Made by a program: the position numbers and the translations under genes | Shown: in pieces, positions 1-7,777 of the stretch | How positions within the stretch are numbered: the stretch's first letter is position 1 | Layout of the letters: every line of letters begins with the position of its first letter | The notes under the pieces: generated by a model | What the model saw: only the letters and a program-made list of their open reading frames with translations | Database searches by the model: none | What the model was told of the DNA's origin: nothing | NCBI GenBank assembly: GCA_963828755.1 | Contig: CAWHFY010000019.1 | Location: 15,570-79,569 of the forward strand | Direction: 5' to 3' | DNA from: WHSW01 sp963828755 | Lineage (GTDB): Bacteria; Actinomycetota; Thermoleophilia; Solirubrobacterales; 70-9 | Length of the DNA: 64,000 bases

Positions 1-2
1 TC

Positions 3-80
3 GACACCTCGCTGCTCGAGCCCCGGCTACCGCCGGAGCTCTTCTACAACCTCGTCCTGAGCGCCCGCAAGCCGGCCTGA
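3..80 (+). CDS. C-terminal fragment of an unidentified protein
   Basis: An open frame enters from the left edge and ends at TGA 78-80. Only 25 residues are visible, ending in LVLSARKPA. A hydrophobic strand followed by a basic tail of this kind is common at the end of class I SAM-dependent methyltransferases, but the fragment is too short to assign. The gene converges on the minus-strand gene that ends at 111. Confidence 0.45.
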   Translation, partial: DTSLLEPRLPPELFYNLVLSARKPA

Positions 81-110
81 GGACGCCGGCCGCGGGGTGC
101 TCGGCGCGCG

Positions 111-704
111 CTAGCGGCGGTTGGTCAGCCCCTGCAGGACGACCTCGATCGGGGACCGGCGCGACTTCCCGTTGGCCGCCGAGACGCCCTCGGACACCCG
201 GTTCATTTGGGCGGCGAGCGATCCCATGCCCTCGCCGAAGCGGCCGACGTTGCGCGACACCTCCGCGAGGTTCTTGCTGACCGCCTTCGAGGTGCGCTTG
301 CTCGGCATCGCGACGCCGAGCACCCGCTTGCGCGAGCCGCGGCTCGCTGCCGCGATCCCGCCGGCGACGCCGACGATCCCCGCGCCGGCCAGCATCGCTG
401 GCACCTTGGCGCCCTTCGCCGCGTCCTTGACCGCCCCGCCGGCAGTCTTGGCTCCATCCTTCGCGGTGTCGGCCACGGTCGCCACCGGGCCCTTGCTCGA
501 CGCCTTCGACTGCGGCTTACTACTCCGCGTCGTGCGCTTCGTCGCGCTCGAACCATTGCGAGCGCTGGCGCGCTTGGTGGCGGTCGAGCCGTTGCGGCTG
601 GTGTTGGACTTCGCTCGCCCGGCCGGGCGCTTCGCGCTCCCTGACTTCGAACCGGACTTCGCTGATGAGCTCGACGATCGCTTCGTCTTCGTCTGCTGGG
701 CCAT
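111..704 (-). CDS. Lys/Ser/Ala-rich basic protein with glycine-zipper segment
   Basis: A 197-residue protein of unknown function. Residues 1-75 are almost entirely Lys, Arg, Ser, Ala and Thr, resembling histone H1 or other nucleic-acid-binding tails. Residues 78-100 are an Ala/Lys/Asp stretch that could form an amphipathic helix. Residues 102-122 are a Gly/Ala/Val-rich hydrophobic segment (AGAGIVGVAGG) that looks like a glycine zipper or single membrane helix. The C-terminal 70 residues contain an amphipathic helix around MGSLAAQMNRV. A basic, low-complexity tail attached to a membrane-like segment could link DNA or a polyanion to the membrane, but that is inference. The gene is divergent from the small membrane peptide at 918. 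Confidence 0.7.
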   Translation of the reverse strand: MAQQTKTKRSSSSSAKSGSKSGSAKRPAGRAKSNTSRNGSTATKRASARNGSSATKRTTRSSKPQSKASSKGPVATVADTAKDGAKTAGGAVKDAAKGAKVPAMLAGAGIVGVAGGIAAASRGSRKRVLGVAMPSKRTSKAVSKNLAEVSRNVGRFGEGMGSLAAQMNRVSEGVSAANGKSRRSPIEVVLQGLTNRR

Positions 705-793
705 TTTGACGCCTTCCTCTCCTGAAGGGTTGGCAGCTGTTCGTCCGGACTACCCGAGGCGGAGCCCGCAAAATGCGTAAATCCGAGGTCAGA

Positions 794-824
794 CCGACCG
801 GCGACGCCACACTGGGCCGGTCGG
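794..824. repeat. Inverted repeat with 9-bp arms
   Basis: CCGACCGGC (794-802) pairs with GCCGGTCGG (816-824) across a 13-nt loop. It lies in the gap between two divergent small genes (starts at 704 and 918), so a protein-binding operator or an RNA hairpin is more likely than a terminator. There is no T-tract. The remainder of the 705-917 gap shows nothing further. Confidence 0.4.
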
Positions 825-917
825 ACCCCCTCAAATCATCCGGTCGTCGGGCCGATCGGCGGCTTCGCGACAGGCCGGCGGGGTAACTCTTGCGGACATC
901 CAAACGAAGGGAATTCA

Positions 918-992
918 ATGTCAGTAGTCACGATCCTGATCATCATCGTCCTCGTCCTGCTTGCCCTGTACCTGTTCCGCCGCGTCTTCTAG
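918..992 (+). CDS. 24-residue single-span membrane peptide
   Basis: A very short gene, ATG 918 to TAG 990-992. It starts MSVVTILIIIVLVL and ends YLFRRVF, i.e. one hydrophobic helix followed by two arginines, predicting a C-in or membrane-surface anchor. A purine-rich Shine-Dalgarno (GAAGGGA) sits about six bases before the ATG, which is the main support that it is translated. It resembles the N-terminal helix of small DUF3309-like membrane proteins, but length alone prevents a family call. It lies between two minus-strand genes, so it needs its own promoter. Confidence 0.55.
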   Translation: MSVVTILIIIVLVLLALYLFRRVF

Positions 993-1009
993 GTCGCGGA
1001 GGGCCGGGC

Positions 1010-1282
1010 TCAGGCGGTCGCGAAGCGCTTCTCGGCGCGAGCGCGGCGCTTCGCCGCCTCGGCCTCGCGATCCTTCGGCGGCGCCGTGGTCGTCAACTCG
1101 TCGAGCAGATCCGCGGTCGCCGCAGTGACCCGCTCAACCGCCCGGTCGAACGCCTCGGCGTTCGCCTGCGAGGGCTTCGTCGAGCCGCTGATCTTGCGCA
1201 CGTACTGAAGCGCTGCGTCGTGGATCTCCTCCGCGGTCGCCGGAGGCTCAAAATTGTGAAGGGTGCGGATGTTTCGACACAT
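1010..1282 (-). CDS. DUF2277 family protein
   Basis: A 90-residue cytosolic protein with the start MCRNIRTLHNFEPPAT, which is the characteristic opening of the DUF2277 family, so the start at 1282 is well fixed although the frame stays open further upstream. The family has no established biochemical role. The invariant Cys2 near the N-terminus and the central helical part (EEIHDAALQYVRKISG) are both present. The C-terminus is a Lys/Arg/Glu-rich helix ending EKRFATA. It lies just downstream of dipZ (start of this gene 31 bases from the dipZ stop), so both may be co-transcribed. Confidence 0.85.
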   Translation of the reverse strand: MCRNIRTLHNFEPPATAEEIHDAALQYVRKISGSTKPSQANAEAFDRAVERVTAATADLLDELTTTAPPKDREAEAAKRRARAEKRFATA

Positions 1283-1313
1283 GCCTTCAGCGTAGACAGT
1301 CGGCGGGCGGCGC

Positions 1314-3059
1314 TCAGCCGAAGGTGAATGCATAGCCCTCGATGCCGTCGTCGAAGCGCAGCTCGAGCGTGTGCTCACCCGCCTGCGGCAGGTCGACCAG
1401 CCGGTAGAGGCGCTGCTCGGCGATCGTCGCGGTGGCGTTGGTGACGTCGTCGCCGGCGTTCGCGTCGGAGATCGGCTCGCCGTCGAGCACGACCCCGACC
1501 TGGCGCGGCCCGTCGGGCGAGCCGAGCACGAGGAACACGCGCCGGGCCTTGAACCCGAGACCGATCGTCGCCGCGTCGCCCGCGGTCGCGGTCTCGTCGT
1601 CGATCTCCCAGTCCCCTCCGTAGCCGAACTGGTTGAGGTCCAGCTTCGACGCCTCGAGCACGCCGTAGTCCTTGCTGCCGGGCTGCGGCCCGTTGACCCA
1701 GCCCTGCGCTCGCGCGGTCCCGAGGTAGGTCTCCGGCGTTCGCAGCGCGCGGTCCGCGGTCTCGACCTCGCCCTCGGGCTTTGCCTCGCCACCGAGCTTC
1801 GCGTCGCCGGTCTCCGCGAGCAGCGAGCGGATCGCCTGCTCGGTCTGGTCGTAGTCGCCCTCGCCGAAATGCACGTACCGGACGTGGCCGTTTGCGTCGA
1901 TCAAATACTTGGCCGGCCAGTACTGGTTCGCGAACGCGTTCCAGGTGCCGAGGTCGTTGTCCTGGACCACCGGGTAGGAGATCCCGTAGCGGCCGATCGC
2001 GTCCTCGACGTTGCCGGCGTCCTTTTCGAACGCGAACTCGGGCGAGTGGACGCCGACCACCGTCAGCCCGTGGTCGCGGTAGGCCGAATCCCAGGACTTG
2101 ACATAGGGAAGGGTGCGGAGGCAGTTGATGCACGTATAGGTCCAGAAGTCGATCAGCACCACCCGGCCCTGGCCCTTGGTCAGCTCGGCGATCGAGAGCG
2201 GCTCGCCGTCGGTGTTGAACCACTCCCCCGTGTCGACGAAGTCGGGCGCCGGCCCGTAATCGGGCAGCTTCGAGCCGGCCTCCGCCTGCGCGCCGCCGCC
2301 CTCCTGCGCTGCGGTGTGGCCGCCGCGGACCTGGGCGAGGTCGTCGGCGACGGCGCTCGAGCCCTCGAGCTCGCCGCTCGGGTTCACGAGCACCGACGGC
2401 AGGTCGTCGGCGATCGCGTTCTGGAACTTGAGATCGAGGTCGGCGGTCATCGCGACCGCGACCATGACCATGACCGCACCGGTGGCGGCCTGCACCCAGG
2501 CGCGCGCCGGCTTGATCCGGTCGACGAGCTTGCGCCCGCCGAGCATCAGCCCATACAGGACGACGCCGGAGCCGAGCGCGTAGGCGAACGCGACCGCGAG
2601 CTTGCCCGCGGTGAAGTCCTGCGACGCCGAGACGGTGATCACCCCGGCGAGGATCGGCCCGGCGCAGGGCGTGTAGACGAGGCCGAGGCTGGCGCCGAGC
2701 AGCAACCCGGAGCCGAAGCCGTCGCCGCCGACCCGTGCCGGGCCCGGAGCAATCCGGCTGCCGAACGCCTCGATCCGGTCGCCGAGCCCGGGGATCAGCA
2801 GGATGATGCCGAACGCGAACAGGGTGACGATCGCGAGCGTCCGGATCAGGTCGTCGGGCAGCCCGAGCGCGTCGATCACGTAGACGAGCGCGATCGTCGC
2901 GAAGGTGAACGCGAGCACCAGTCCGGTGACGACGCCGAGCGGGCGGCGCCGGCCGCCGGTCACCCCGGCGCCGAGGACCGCGGGCAGCACCGGCAGCACG
3001 CATGGCGACAGGGCTGTCGCGGCGCCCGCCAAGAGCGCGAACAGCATCAGCAGGACCAT
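1314..3059 (-). CDS. dipZ: DipZ-type thiol-disulfide membrane protein (CcdA-TlpA fusion)
   Basis: A 581-residue inner-membrane redox protein that moves reducing equivalents from cytoplasmic thioredoxin to the cell exterior. Residues 1-210 are a CcdA/DsbD-like membrane domain with the two redox cysteines in SPCVLPVLP (Cys20) and TPCAGPIL (Cys132). Residues about 265-425 are a TlpA-like thioredoxin fold with the active-site motif CINC at 310-313. Residues about 430-581 are a beta-rich C-terminal domain of the kind found in mycobacterial DipZ (carbohydrate-binding-like). Domain order and total length match DipZ. The linker 215-265 is Ala/Gly/Glu-rich. The likely role is cytochrome c maturation or extracytoplasmic disulfide reduction. 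No partner cytochrome genes are beside it. Confidence 0.92.
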   Translation of the reverse strand: MVLLMLFALLAGAATALSPCVLPVLPAVLGAGVTGGRRRPLGVVTGLVLAFTFATIALVYVIDALGLPDDLIRTLAIVTLFAFGIILLIPGLGDRIEAFGSRIAPGPARVGGDGFGSGLLLGASLGLVYTPCAGPILAGVITVSASQDFTAGKLAVAFAYALGSGVVLYGLMLGGRKLVDRIKPARAWVQAATGAVMVMVAVAMTADLDLKFQNAIADDLPSVLVNPSGELEGSSAVADDLAQVRGGHTAAQEGGGAQAEAGSKLPDYGPAPDFVDTGEWFNTDGEPLSIAELTKGQGRVVLIDFWTYTCINCLRTLPYVKSWDSAYRDHGLTVVGVHSPEFAFEKDAGNVEDAIGRYGISYPVVQDNDLGTWNAFANQYWPAKYLIDANGHVRYVHFGEGDYDQTEQAIRSLLAETGDAKLGGEAKPEGEVETADRALRTPETYLGTARAQGWVNGPQPGSKDYGVLEASKLDLNQFGYGGDWEIDDETATAGDAATIGLGFKARRVFLVLGSPDGPRQVGVVLDGEPISDANAGDDVTNATATIAEQRLYRLVDLPQAGEHTLELRFDDGIEGYAFTFG

Positions 3060-3144
3060 CTGGTCCTTAGCGTCTCGCGAGCGGGTAAACCGTTACTGAA
3101 GGCACGCCCATCACCCGTGCCTACGCAAGGCGCGCCGCGATCGA

Positions 3145-4269
3145 TCAGCCGCGCCGGCGGCAGCGATACAGCTTCACCCGGTCGTCGATCCCCTTCAACC
3201 GGCGCTCGCCTGCGAACGACCAGGCGTACACGTCGGCGAGCGCCTCGCGGACGGGCTCGGTGACCAGGACGCTCGCCGGGCGGGCGATCGCGGTGACCCG
3301 GCTCGCCAGGTTGACCGGGCGGCCGTACCAGTCCCCCGCCCGCGCGAGCGCCTGGCCGCTCGCGACCCCGGCGCGCAGCAGCGGGAAGTCCTCCCCCTCG
3401 TTCTCGGCCGCCTCCACCAGCGCGAGCGCGGCCTCGACCACCGGGGCCGGCTCGGGCCCGACGACCATCGCCGCGTCGCCGATCATCTTCACCAGCCGAA
3501 CCGGGGGCTCCACCACCGACGCGGCGAGCTCGCCGAGGCGGCCGGTCACGGCACCGAGCGCGGTCGGGTCGAGCGTCTCGCCGAGCTGGGTGAACCCGAC
3601 CATGTCGGCGAAGCAGACCGTCGCCTCGTCGGCGGCGGTGGGGCGGCCCGAGGAGAGCTCGGCGATGTCGAAGGCGTCGTGGCGGATCTGCTCGCGCAGG
3701 TGCAGGGCGAGGGTGTAGGAGAGCGTCTCGCCGATCAGCGGCAGGAACTCCTCGGCGACCGCGGCGAAGCGGTGCGCGACGTCGTACTCGGTGTCGCCCT
3801 CGCGCATGAACGCGTCAGCGATCAGGCGCCGGTTGGCGGCGGCGAGCTGGGACATCGTCATCCCGAGCAGGCGGGCGATCTCCAGCACCCCCTCCTCCGG
3901 GATACCGGCGTCGAGCAACCGCTGGACCCGCGCCGCGGCCTCGACGTCACGCGCGGAGTAGATCTCGGCGTCCTCGGACGAGAGTGCCATCCCGAGCGCC
4001 CGCCACTCCCGCTCGAGGAATTCGCGGTCGACCCCAGCGCGCTCGGCGACCTCGGCCGAGTTGAAGCGCTCGTCGCTGCCGCTCAGGATCCGCTCGACCG
4101 GGAGCACCGCGAGCCGCTGCTCCTCGACCGCGACCCGAAGCTCGTCGAGCGGGACGCCCTGGTCGGCGAGCTCGCGCAGCAGCTTCAGCCGCGCCTCGCG
4201 CGCGCGGCCCTCGACGCCCTCGAGCAGTCCCTCGGATTCGAAGTCGACCTCCGTCATCGCCGAGCGCAT
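3145..4269 (-). CDS. Class III adenylate/guanylate cyclase with N-terminal regulatory domain
   Basis: A cytosolic cyclase of 374 residues (370 if it starts at the second ATG, 4257, MTEVDF). The C-terminal half is a class III cyclase homology domain. The first metal-binding Asp is in CFADMVGFTQ, the second in MIGDAAMV, followed by the GVASGQA strand and YGRPVNLASRV helix. The N-terminal half is all helical and resembles the pH-sensing autoinhibitory domain of mycobacterial Rv1264-type cyclases. It contains a MerR-like or HTH-like segment (AEVAERAGVDREFLE). No membrane helix is seen. It is divergent from the LON-domain gene at 4295. Substrate preference (ATP or GTP) cannot be decided from the sequence alone. 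Confidence 0.88.
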   Translation of the reverse strand: MRSAMTEVDFESEGLLEGVEGRAREARLKLLRELADQGVPLDELRVAVEEQRLAVLPVERILSGSDERFNSAEVAERAGVDREFLEREWRALGMALSSEDAEIYSARDVEAAARVQRLLDAGIPEEGVLEIARLLGMTMSQLAAANRRLIADAFMREGDTEYDVAHRFAAVAEEFLPLIGETLSYTLALHLREQIRHDAFDIAELSSGRPTAADEATVCFADMVGFTQLGETLDPTALGAVTGRLGELAASVVEPPVRLVKMIGDAAMVVGPEPAPVVEAALALVEAAENEGEDFPLLRAGVASGQALARAGDWYGRPVNLASRVTAIARPASVLVTEPVREALADVYAWSFAGERRLKGIDDRVKLYRCRRRG

Positions 4270-4294
4270 TGTTGCCGGGTCCTAGACTTGGCGC

Positions 4295-4921
4295 ATGGCG
4301 GGCGATGGCGTCGAGCTGCCGATCTTCGAGTTACCCCTGGTCCTTTTGCCCGGCGAGCTCCTGCCGCTGCACATCTTCGAGGAACGCTACAAGCGGATGG
4401 TCGCCACCTGCCTGGAGCACGAGCAGCCGTTCGGGATCGTGTTCCGCGACGAGGACGGCGGCGCCCGGCGGATCGGCTGCGAGGCGCGGGTGACCGAGGT
4501 CACCGAGCGCTTCGACGACGGCCGGCTCAACATCGTCGTCACCGGCGAGCGCCCGTTCCGCGTCCTCGACCGCTTCGAGGGGGCCGACTACCCGGCCGGC
4601 GAGGTCGAGCCGGTCGACTCGAGCGCCGACGCCGGGCCCGCGGCGTCAGCCGAGGCAGCGCAGGACGCGTTCGCCGAGCTGGTCCGCAGGGTCGGAGGCG
4701 AGCCTCCTCCGGAGCTCTCCGACTACGACGCCTACGCGATCGCCGCCCGCGTCGAACTGCCCGCCGAGACCAAGCAGGAACTGCTCGAGGAGCGTTCCGA
4801 GCAGGAGCGGATGACCGTCCTCGCTGCCGCGCTCAGCACCCTTGTCGACGCCGTCGCCCGCTCACGCGACGTCGCCGAGCGGGCGAAGCTCAACGGCAAG
4901 GTCGTGATCGGCGACCTTTAG
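4295..4921 (+). CDS. LON substrate-binding domain protein
   Basis: A 208-residue stand-alone LON N-terminal domain without the AAA+ or protease parts of Lon. The hallmark opening is present: ELPIFELPLVLLPGELLPLHIFEERY, i.e. the PL..FP..xPL.IFE.RY pattern, shown here in pieces. The C-terminal third is helical (LSDYDAYAIAARVELP, then a leucine-rich helix), as in the family. Such proteins are soluble and their molecular role in bacteria is not settled; substrate recognition by analogy to Lon is inference. The ATG lies 25 bases from the divergent cyclase start. Confidence 0.88.
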   Translation: MAGDGVELPIFELPLVLLPGELLPLHIFEERYKRMVATCLEHEQPFGIVFRDEDGGARRIGCEARVTEVTERFDDGRLNIVVTGERPFRVLDRFEGADYPAGEVEPVDSSADAGPAASAEAAQDAFAELVRRVGGEPPPELSDYDAYAIAARVELPAETKQELLEERSEQERMTVLAAALSTLVDAVARSRDVAERAKLNGKVVIGDL

Positions 4922-4981
4922 GGGCACGCGGCGCGGCTGCCGGCCGTCTCGCCCCGCGGCCGCCTCCGGACTCGCTTGGCG

Positions 4982-5711
4982 ATGATCGACCTGCACTCCC
5001 ACCTGCTCCCCGGCGTCGACGACGGAGCCCTCGATCCGGACCGACAGCCTGGCGATGGCCAGGGTCGCCGAGAGCGACGGCGTCGAGCTGGTCTGCGCCA
5101 CTCCGCACATCCGCGACGACCACGACGTCCTCATCGACGAACTGGCTGCGCGGGTGGCCACGCTCAACGGCGAACTCGAACGGGCGGGCATCGCGACCCG
5201 GGCGACCAGCGGCGGCGAGGTGGCGGCGCCGATCGTCGACCGGCTCTCCGACGAGGACCTCGCCGCGCTCACGCTCGGCGGCGGCGGGCTCTGGATCCTG
5301 CTCGAGCCGCCGTCCGGCCCCCTCGACGAAGCGATCGCCAAAGCCGTCGAACACCTCCGGAAGCGCGGGTACCGGGCGCTGATCGCCCATCCCGAGCGCC
5401 ACCTGGGCGTGGACTTCGAGCTTCGCCTCGCACAGCTCATCGAGGCGGGCGCGCTGATCCAGGTGACGGCGGCGTACGTGGTCGAGGACGAGCGCGACAC
5501 CTTCCTCGATCTCGCCGCGCGCGGCCTGCTGCACGTGCTCGGAAGTGACGCGCACTCATCGCACGGCGGCCGCAGGCTGGCGATCTCGGAAGGGCTCGAT
5601 CGGCTTGCCGGGCTGCCGCACTTCGACTGGATCGCGCGCGATGCGCCCGCTGCGATCGTCGCGGGCGAGTCGATCGCTCCGCCCGTGGCGCCGCGCCCGT
5701 CAGCCCGATAG
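4982..5711 (+). CDS. CpsB/CapC-type PHP-domain tyrosine phosphatase (frame break near 5040)
   Basis: A manganese-dependent PHP-fold phosphatase of the CpsB/YwqE type, which dephosphorylates bacterial tyrosine kinases that control capsule or exopolysaccharide export. Metal-binding motifs are all visible: MIDLHSHLLPGVDDG at the N-terminus, ATPHIRDDHD, IAHPERH and GSDAHSSHGG. The first 19 residues are in one frame (from ATG 4982) and the rest in another. Removing one C near 5040 (gatccggaccgac) gives a continuous 240-residue protein reading GALDPDDSLAMARV across the join. No tyrosine kinase gene is present nearby. The 3' end overlaps the convergent PfkB gene by 12 bases. Confidence 0.85.
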
Positions 5712-6684
5712 CGGCCGCAACTCGACCTGATCGGCGAGCTCCTCGACCACGACGCTGGCACCCGACCCGAGGCCGTGGCGCAGGAAGTTGGCCGCTCCGG
5801 CGGCGGCCGCGAGCACCAGGGCCTGATCCGAGCTCGATGCCGCGCGCCCACGCCGCTGCGAGCGCGCCCGTCATCGAATCGCCGCAGCCCTCGCGGTGAC
5901 CGCGCTCGAAGCGCGGCGGGACCAGCTCGAGTACGTCATCGCCGCGATAGACGATCGCCGGCTCGCCGCCGCGCGTGACGACCACCGTGCTTGCGCCCAG
6001 CGCGCGCAGGCGATCGACGGCCGCTGCTCGCTGGGCGTCGGTGTCGACCGGGCCGGTGACGAACTCGGCGAGCTCCCAGTCGTTCAGCTTCACCAAGTCG
6101 GGCCGGCCCCCGAGCGCGTGATCGAGCCGCGGTGTGGAGAGATCGACGATCACCGGGGTGCCGTTCTCGCGCACGTCCCTGACGATGTCGCCGTAGATCG
6201 TGTCGGGGAGCGCCTCCGCCGGATATGGGTTGCAGACGACGAGGACCTCGGCCGAGAGCGCGGCCGCGCAGGTGATCGAGAACAGGTCGTCGAGCTCGTG
6301 TCGTGACGGCGCCTCGGCGAGTGCAGCGGCCACCACCTCGCGGCTGCCGGTGCGACGGTCGACCACATAGCAACCGCTGGGTCCCGCCGTTCGCGCGAGC
6401 CGCGTCTCACCGGGGAGCCGTTCGAGCAGGGTCTCGAGGACGCTCCCCGTTTCGCCGCCGATCAGCCCGCAGAGGACCGAGTGGGCGCCGAGCTCGCCCG
6501 CCATCCGCGTCACCCAGACACCCTGGCCGGCCGGGTGAAGATGGACGTCATCCCCGTCGCCGCGCCGCTCGAGCGTCACCGACAGCAGTGGGTGGGGTCC
6601 GAAGACCGCGACGACCGGCTTCGCGCCCGACGGCTGGGAGGGGTCCGTCACCACCGGCAAACCTATCGGGGGCGCAGCCACCAT
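5700..6684 (-). CDS. PfkB-family carbohydrate kinase (frame break near 5828)
   Basis: A ribokinase/PfkB-fold sugar or nucleoside kinase. The N-terminal part carries AVFGPHPLLSVTLE and the later LVKLNDWELAEFVTG and VVVTRGGEPAIVY segments typical of the fold. The catalytic region reads GHREGCGDSMTGALAAAW, with the catalytic Asp of the GAGD-type anion hole (here GCGD). After AWARGIEL the frame changes: dropping one base near 5828 continues with DQALVLAAAAGAANFLR and ends ELRPLSG at TGA 5700. The corrected length of about 327 residues is normal. I chose the ATG at 6684, which gives a short leader before the conserved strand. The substrate is unknown. Confidence 0.8.
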
Positions 6685-6758
6685 TGGTCTTAGTCGAGGG
6701 AGCTTCGCGAAGGCCGGGCTTCGGAGCCGCAACAAAGGGCAGGTAGATTGCGAAGCTG

Positions 6759-7733
6759 ATGTTCACCCAGGTACTCGGCGCCACCCGCGCGACGGCTTCG
6801 GTAATGGCGCGGGATCTGCTCGGCTCCCGAGCCGAGGACCCGCTGGCCGAGCGCGACCCGCAGTTCATCCGCGAGACCCTGCCCGGGTTGGGCCGCTTGG
6901 CGCAGCTCTACTTCCGCCCCAAGGTGCGAGGGCTCGAGCAGATCCCGCCCGAGGGGCCGGTGCTGCTGGTCGGCAATCACTCAGGCGGGACGCTGATCGC
7001 CGACACGTTCGCCTTCGCCTACTGCTTCTACGACCACTTCGGGCCCGACCGGCTGTTCCACCAGCTCGCCCACGACCTGGTCTTCCAGGTGCCAGGCCTC
7101 GCACCCCTGCGCAAGTACGGGACGATCCCGGCCAACCACGAGAACGCGACGGCGGCGCTCAGTAAGGGGGCCGCGCTCCTGGTCTACCCGGGCGGTGATC
7201 ACGAGACTTACCGCCCCTCCTGGCAATCGGGCGAGATCGAGTTCGGCCACCGCAGCGGCTTCGTCCGCCTTGCGCTGACGACCGACGTGCCGATCGTCCC
7301 GGTCGTCGCAATCGGAGGGCAGGAGACCGCTCTCTTCCTGACCCGCGGCGAGCGGCTCTCTCACCTGCTTGCCCTCGACCGGCTGCTGCGCCTCAAGGTT
7401 CTGCCGATCCAGGTCGGGCCTCCCTTCGGCCTGACCGTGCTGGACCTCCCGGGCCGGATCCCGCTGCCCTCCCAGATCACGATCCAGGTCCTGCCCAGGA
7501 TCGACCTGCGGCGCCGATTCGGGCCCGACCCCGATGAGGAAGCGATTTACCACGCGGTCACGGCGATCATGCAGGAGGCGCTCGACGAGCTCTCGGCCGC
7601 GCGCGACCTACCGGTGGTCGGCACACTCGGTTCGCGCGACGAGGAGAGCGAGGTTGTCGAGGACCTCGAGCACGGTGGCCTGGAGCGGGAGATCGAGGCG
7701 GCGATCGAGGCCGAGAACTCGCGGCACGGCTAG
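6759..7733 (+). CDS. PlsC-like lysophospholipid acyltransferase family protein
   Basis: A 324-residue glycerolipid acyltransferase-fold protein that probably moves an acyl group onto a lysophospholipid or related alcohol at the membrane. The acyltransferase signature begins VRGLEQIPPEGPVLLVGNHSGG, with the NHxxxxxxD catalytic box as NHSGGTLIAD. Further motifs are the ENATAALSKG helix, the LLVYPGGDHE segment (position of the EGTR-type motif) and PIVPVVAIGGQET. There is no strong transmembrane helix, only hydrophobic segments suited to peripheral binding. It starts 75 bases from the divergent PfkB gene. The acceptor lipid cannot be inferred. Confidence 0.88.
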   Translation: MFTQVLGATRATASVMARDLLGSRAEDPLAERDPQFIRETLPGLGRLAQLYFRPKVRGLEQIPPEGPVLLVGNHSGGTLIADTFAFAYCFYDHFGPDRLFHQLAHDLVFQVPGLAPLRKYGTIPANHENATAALSKGAALLVYPGGDHETYRPSWQSGEIEFGHRSGFVRLALTTDVPIVPVVAIGGQETALFLTRGERLSHLLALDRLLRLKVLPIQVGPPFGLTVLDLPGRIPLPSQITIQVLPRIDLRRRFGPDPDEEAIYHAVTAIMQEALDELSAARDLPVVGTLGSRDEESEVVEDLEHGGLEREIEAAIEAENSRHG

Positions 7734-7777
7734 GAACGCATGCAAAGCGACACCCCGCCGGGCCCACGACACCGCGC

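Noticed and set aside
1371..3263. A 630-codon open frame on the plus strand opposite dipZ
   Set aside because: It mirrors dipZ codon bias (Arg/Val/Asp/Leu-rich translation), has no family motif and vanishes beyond the gene. Typical antisense shadow of a high-GC gene.
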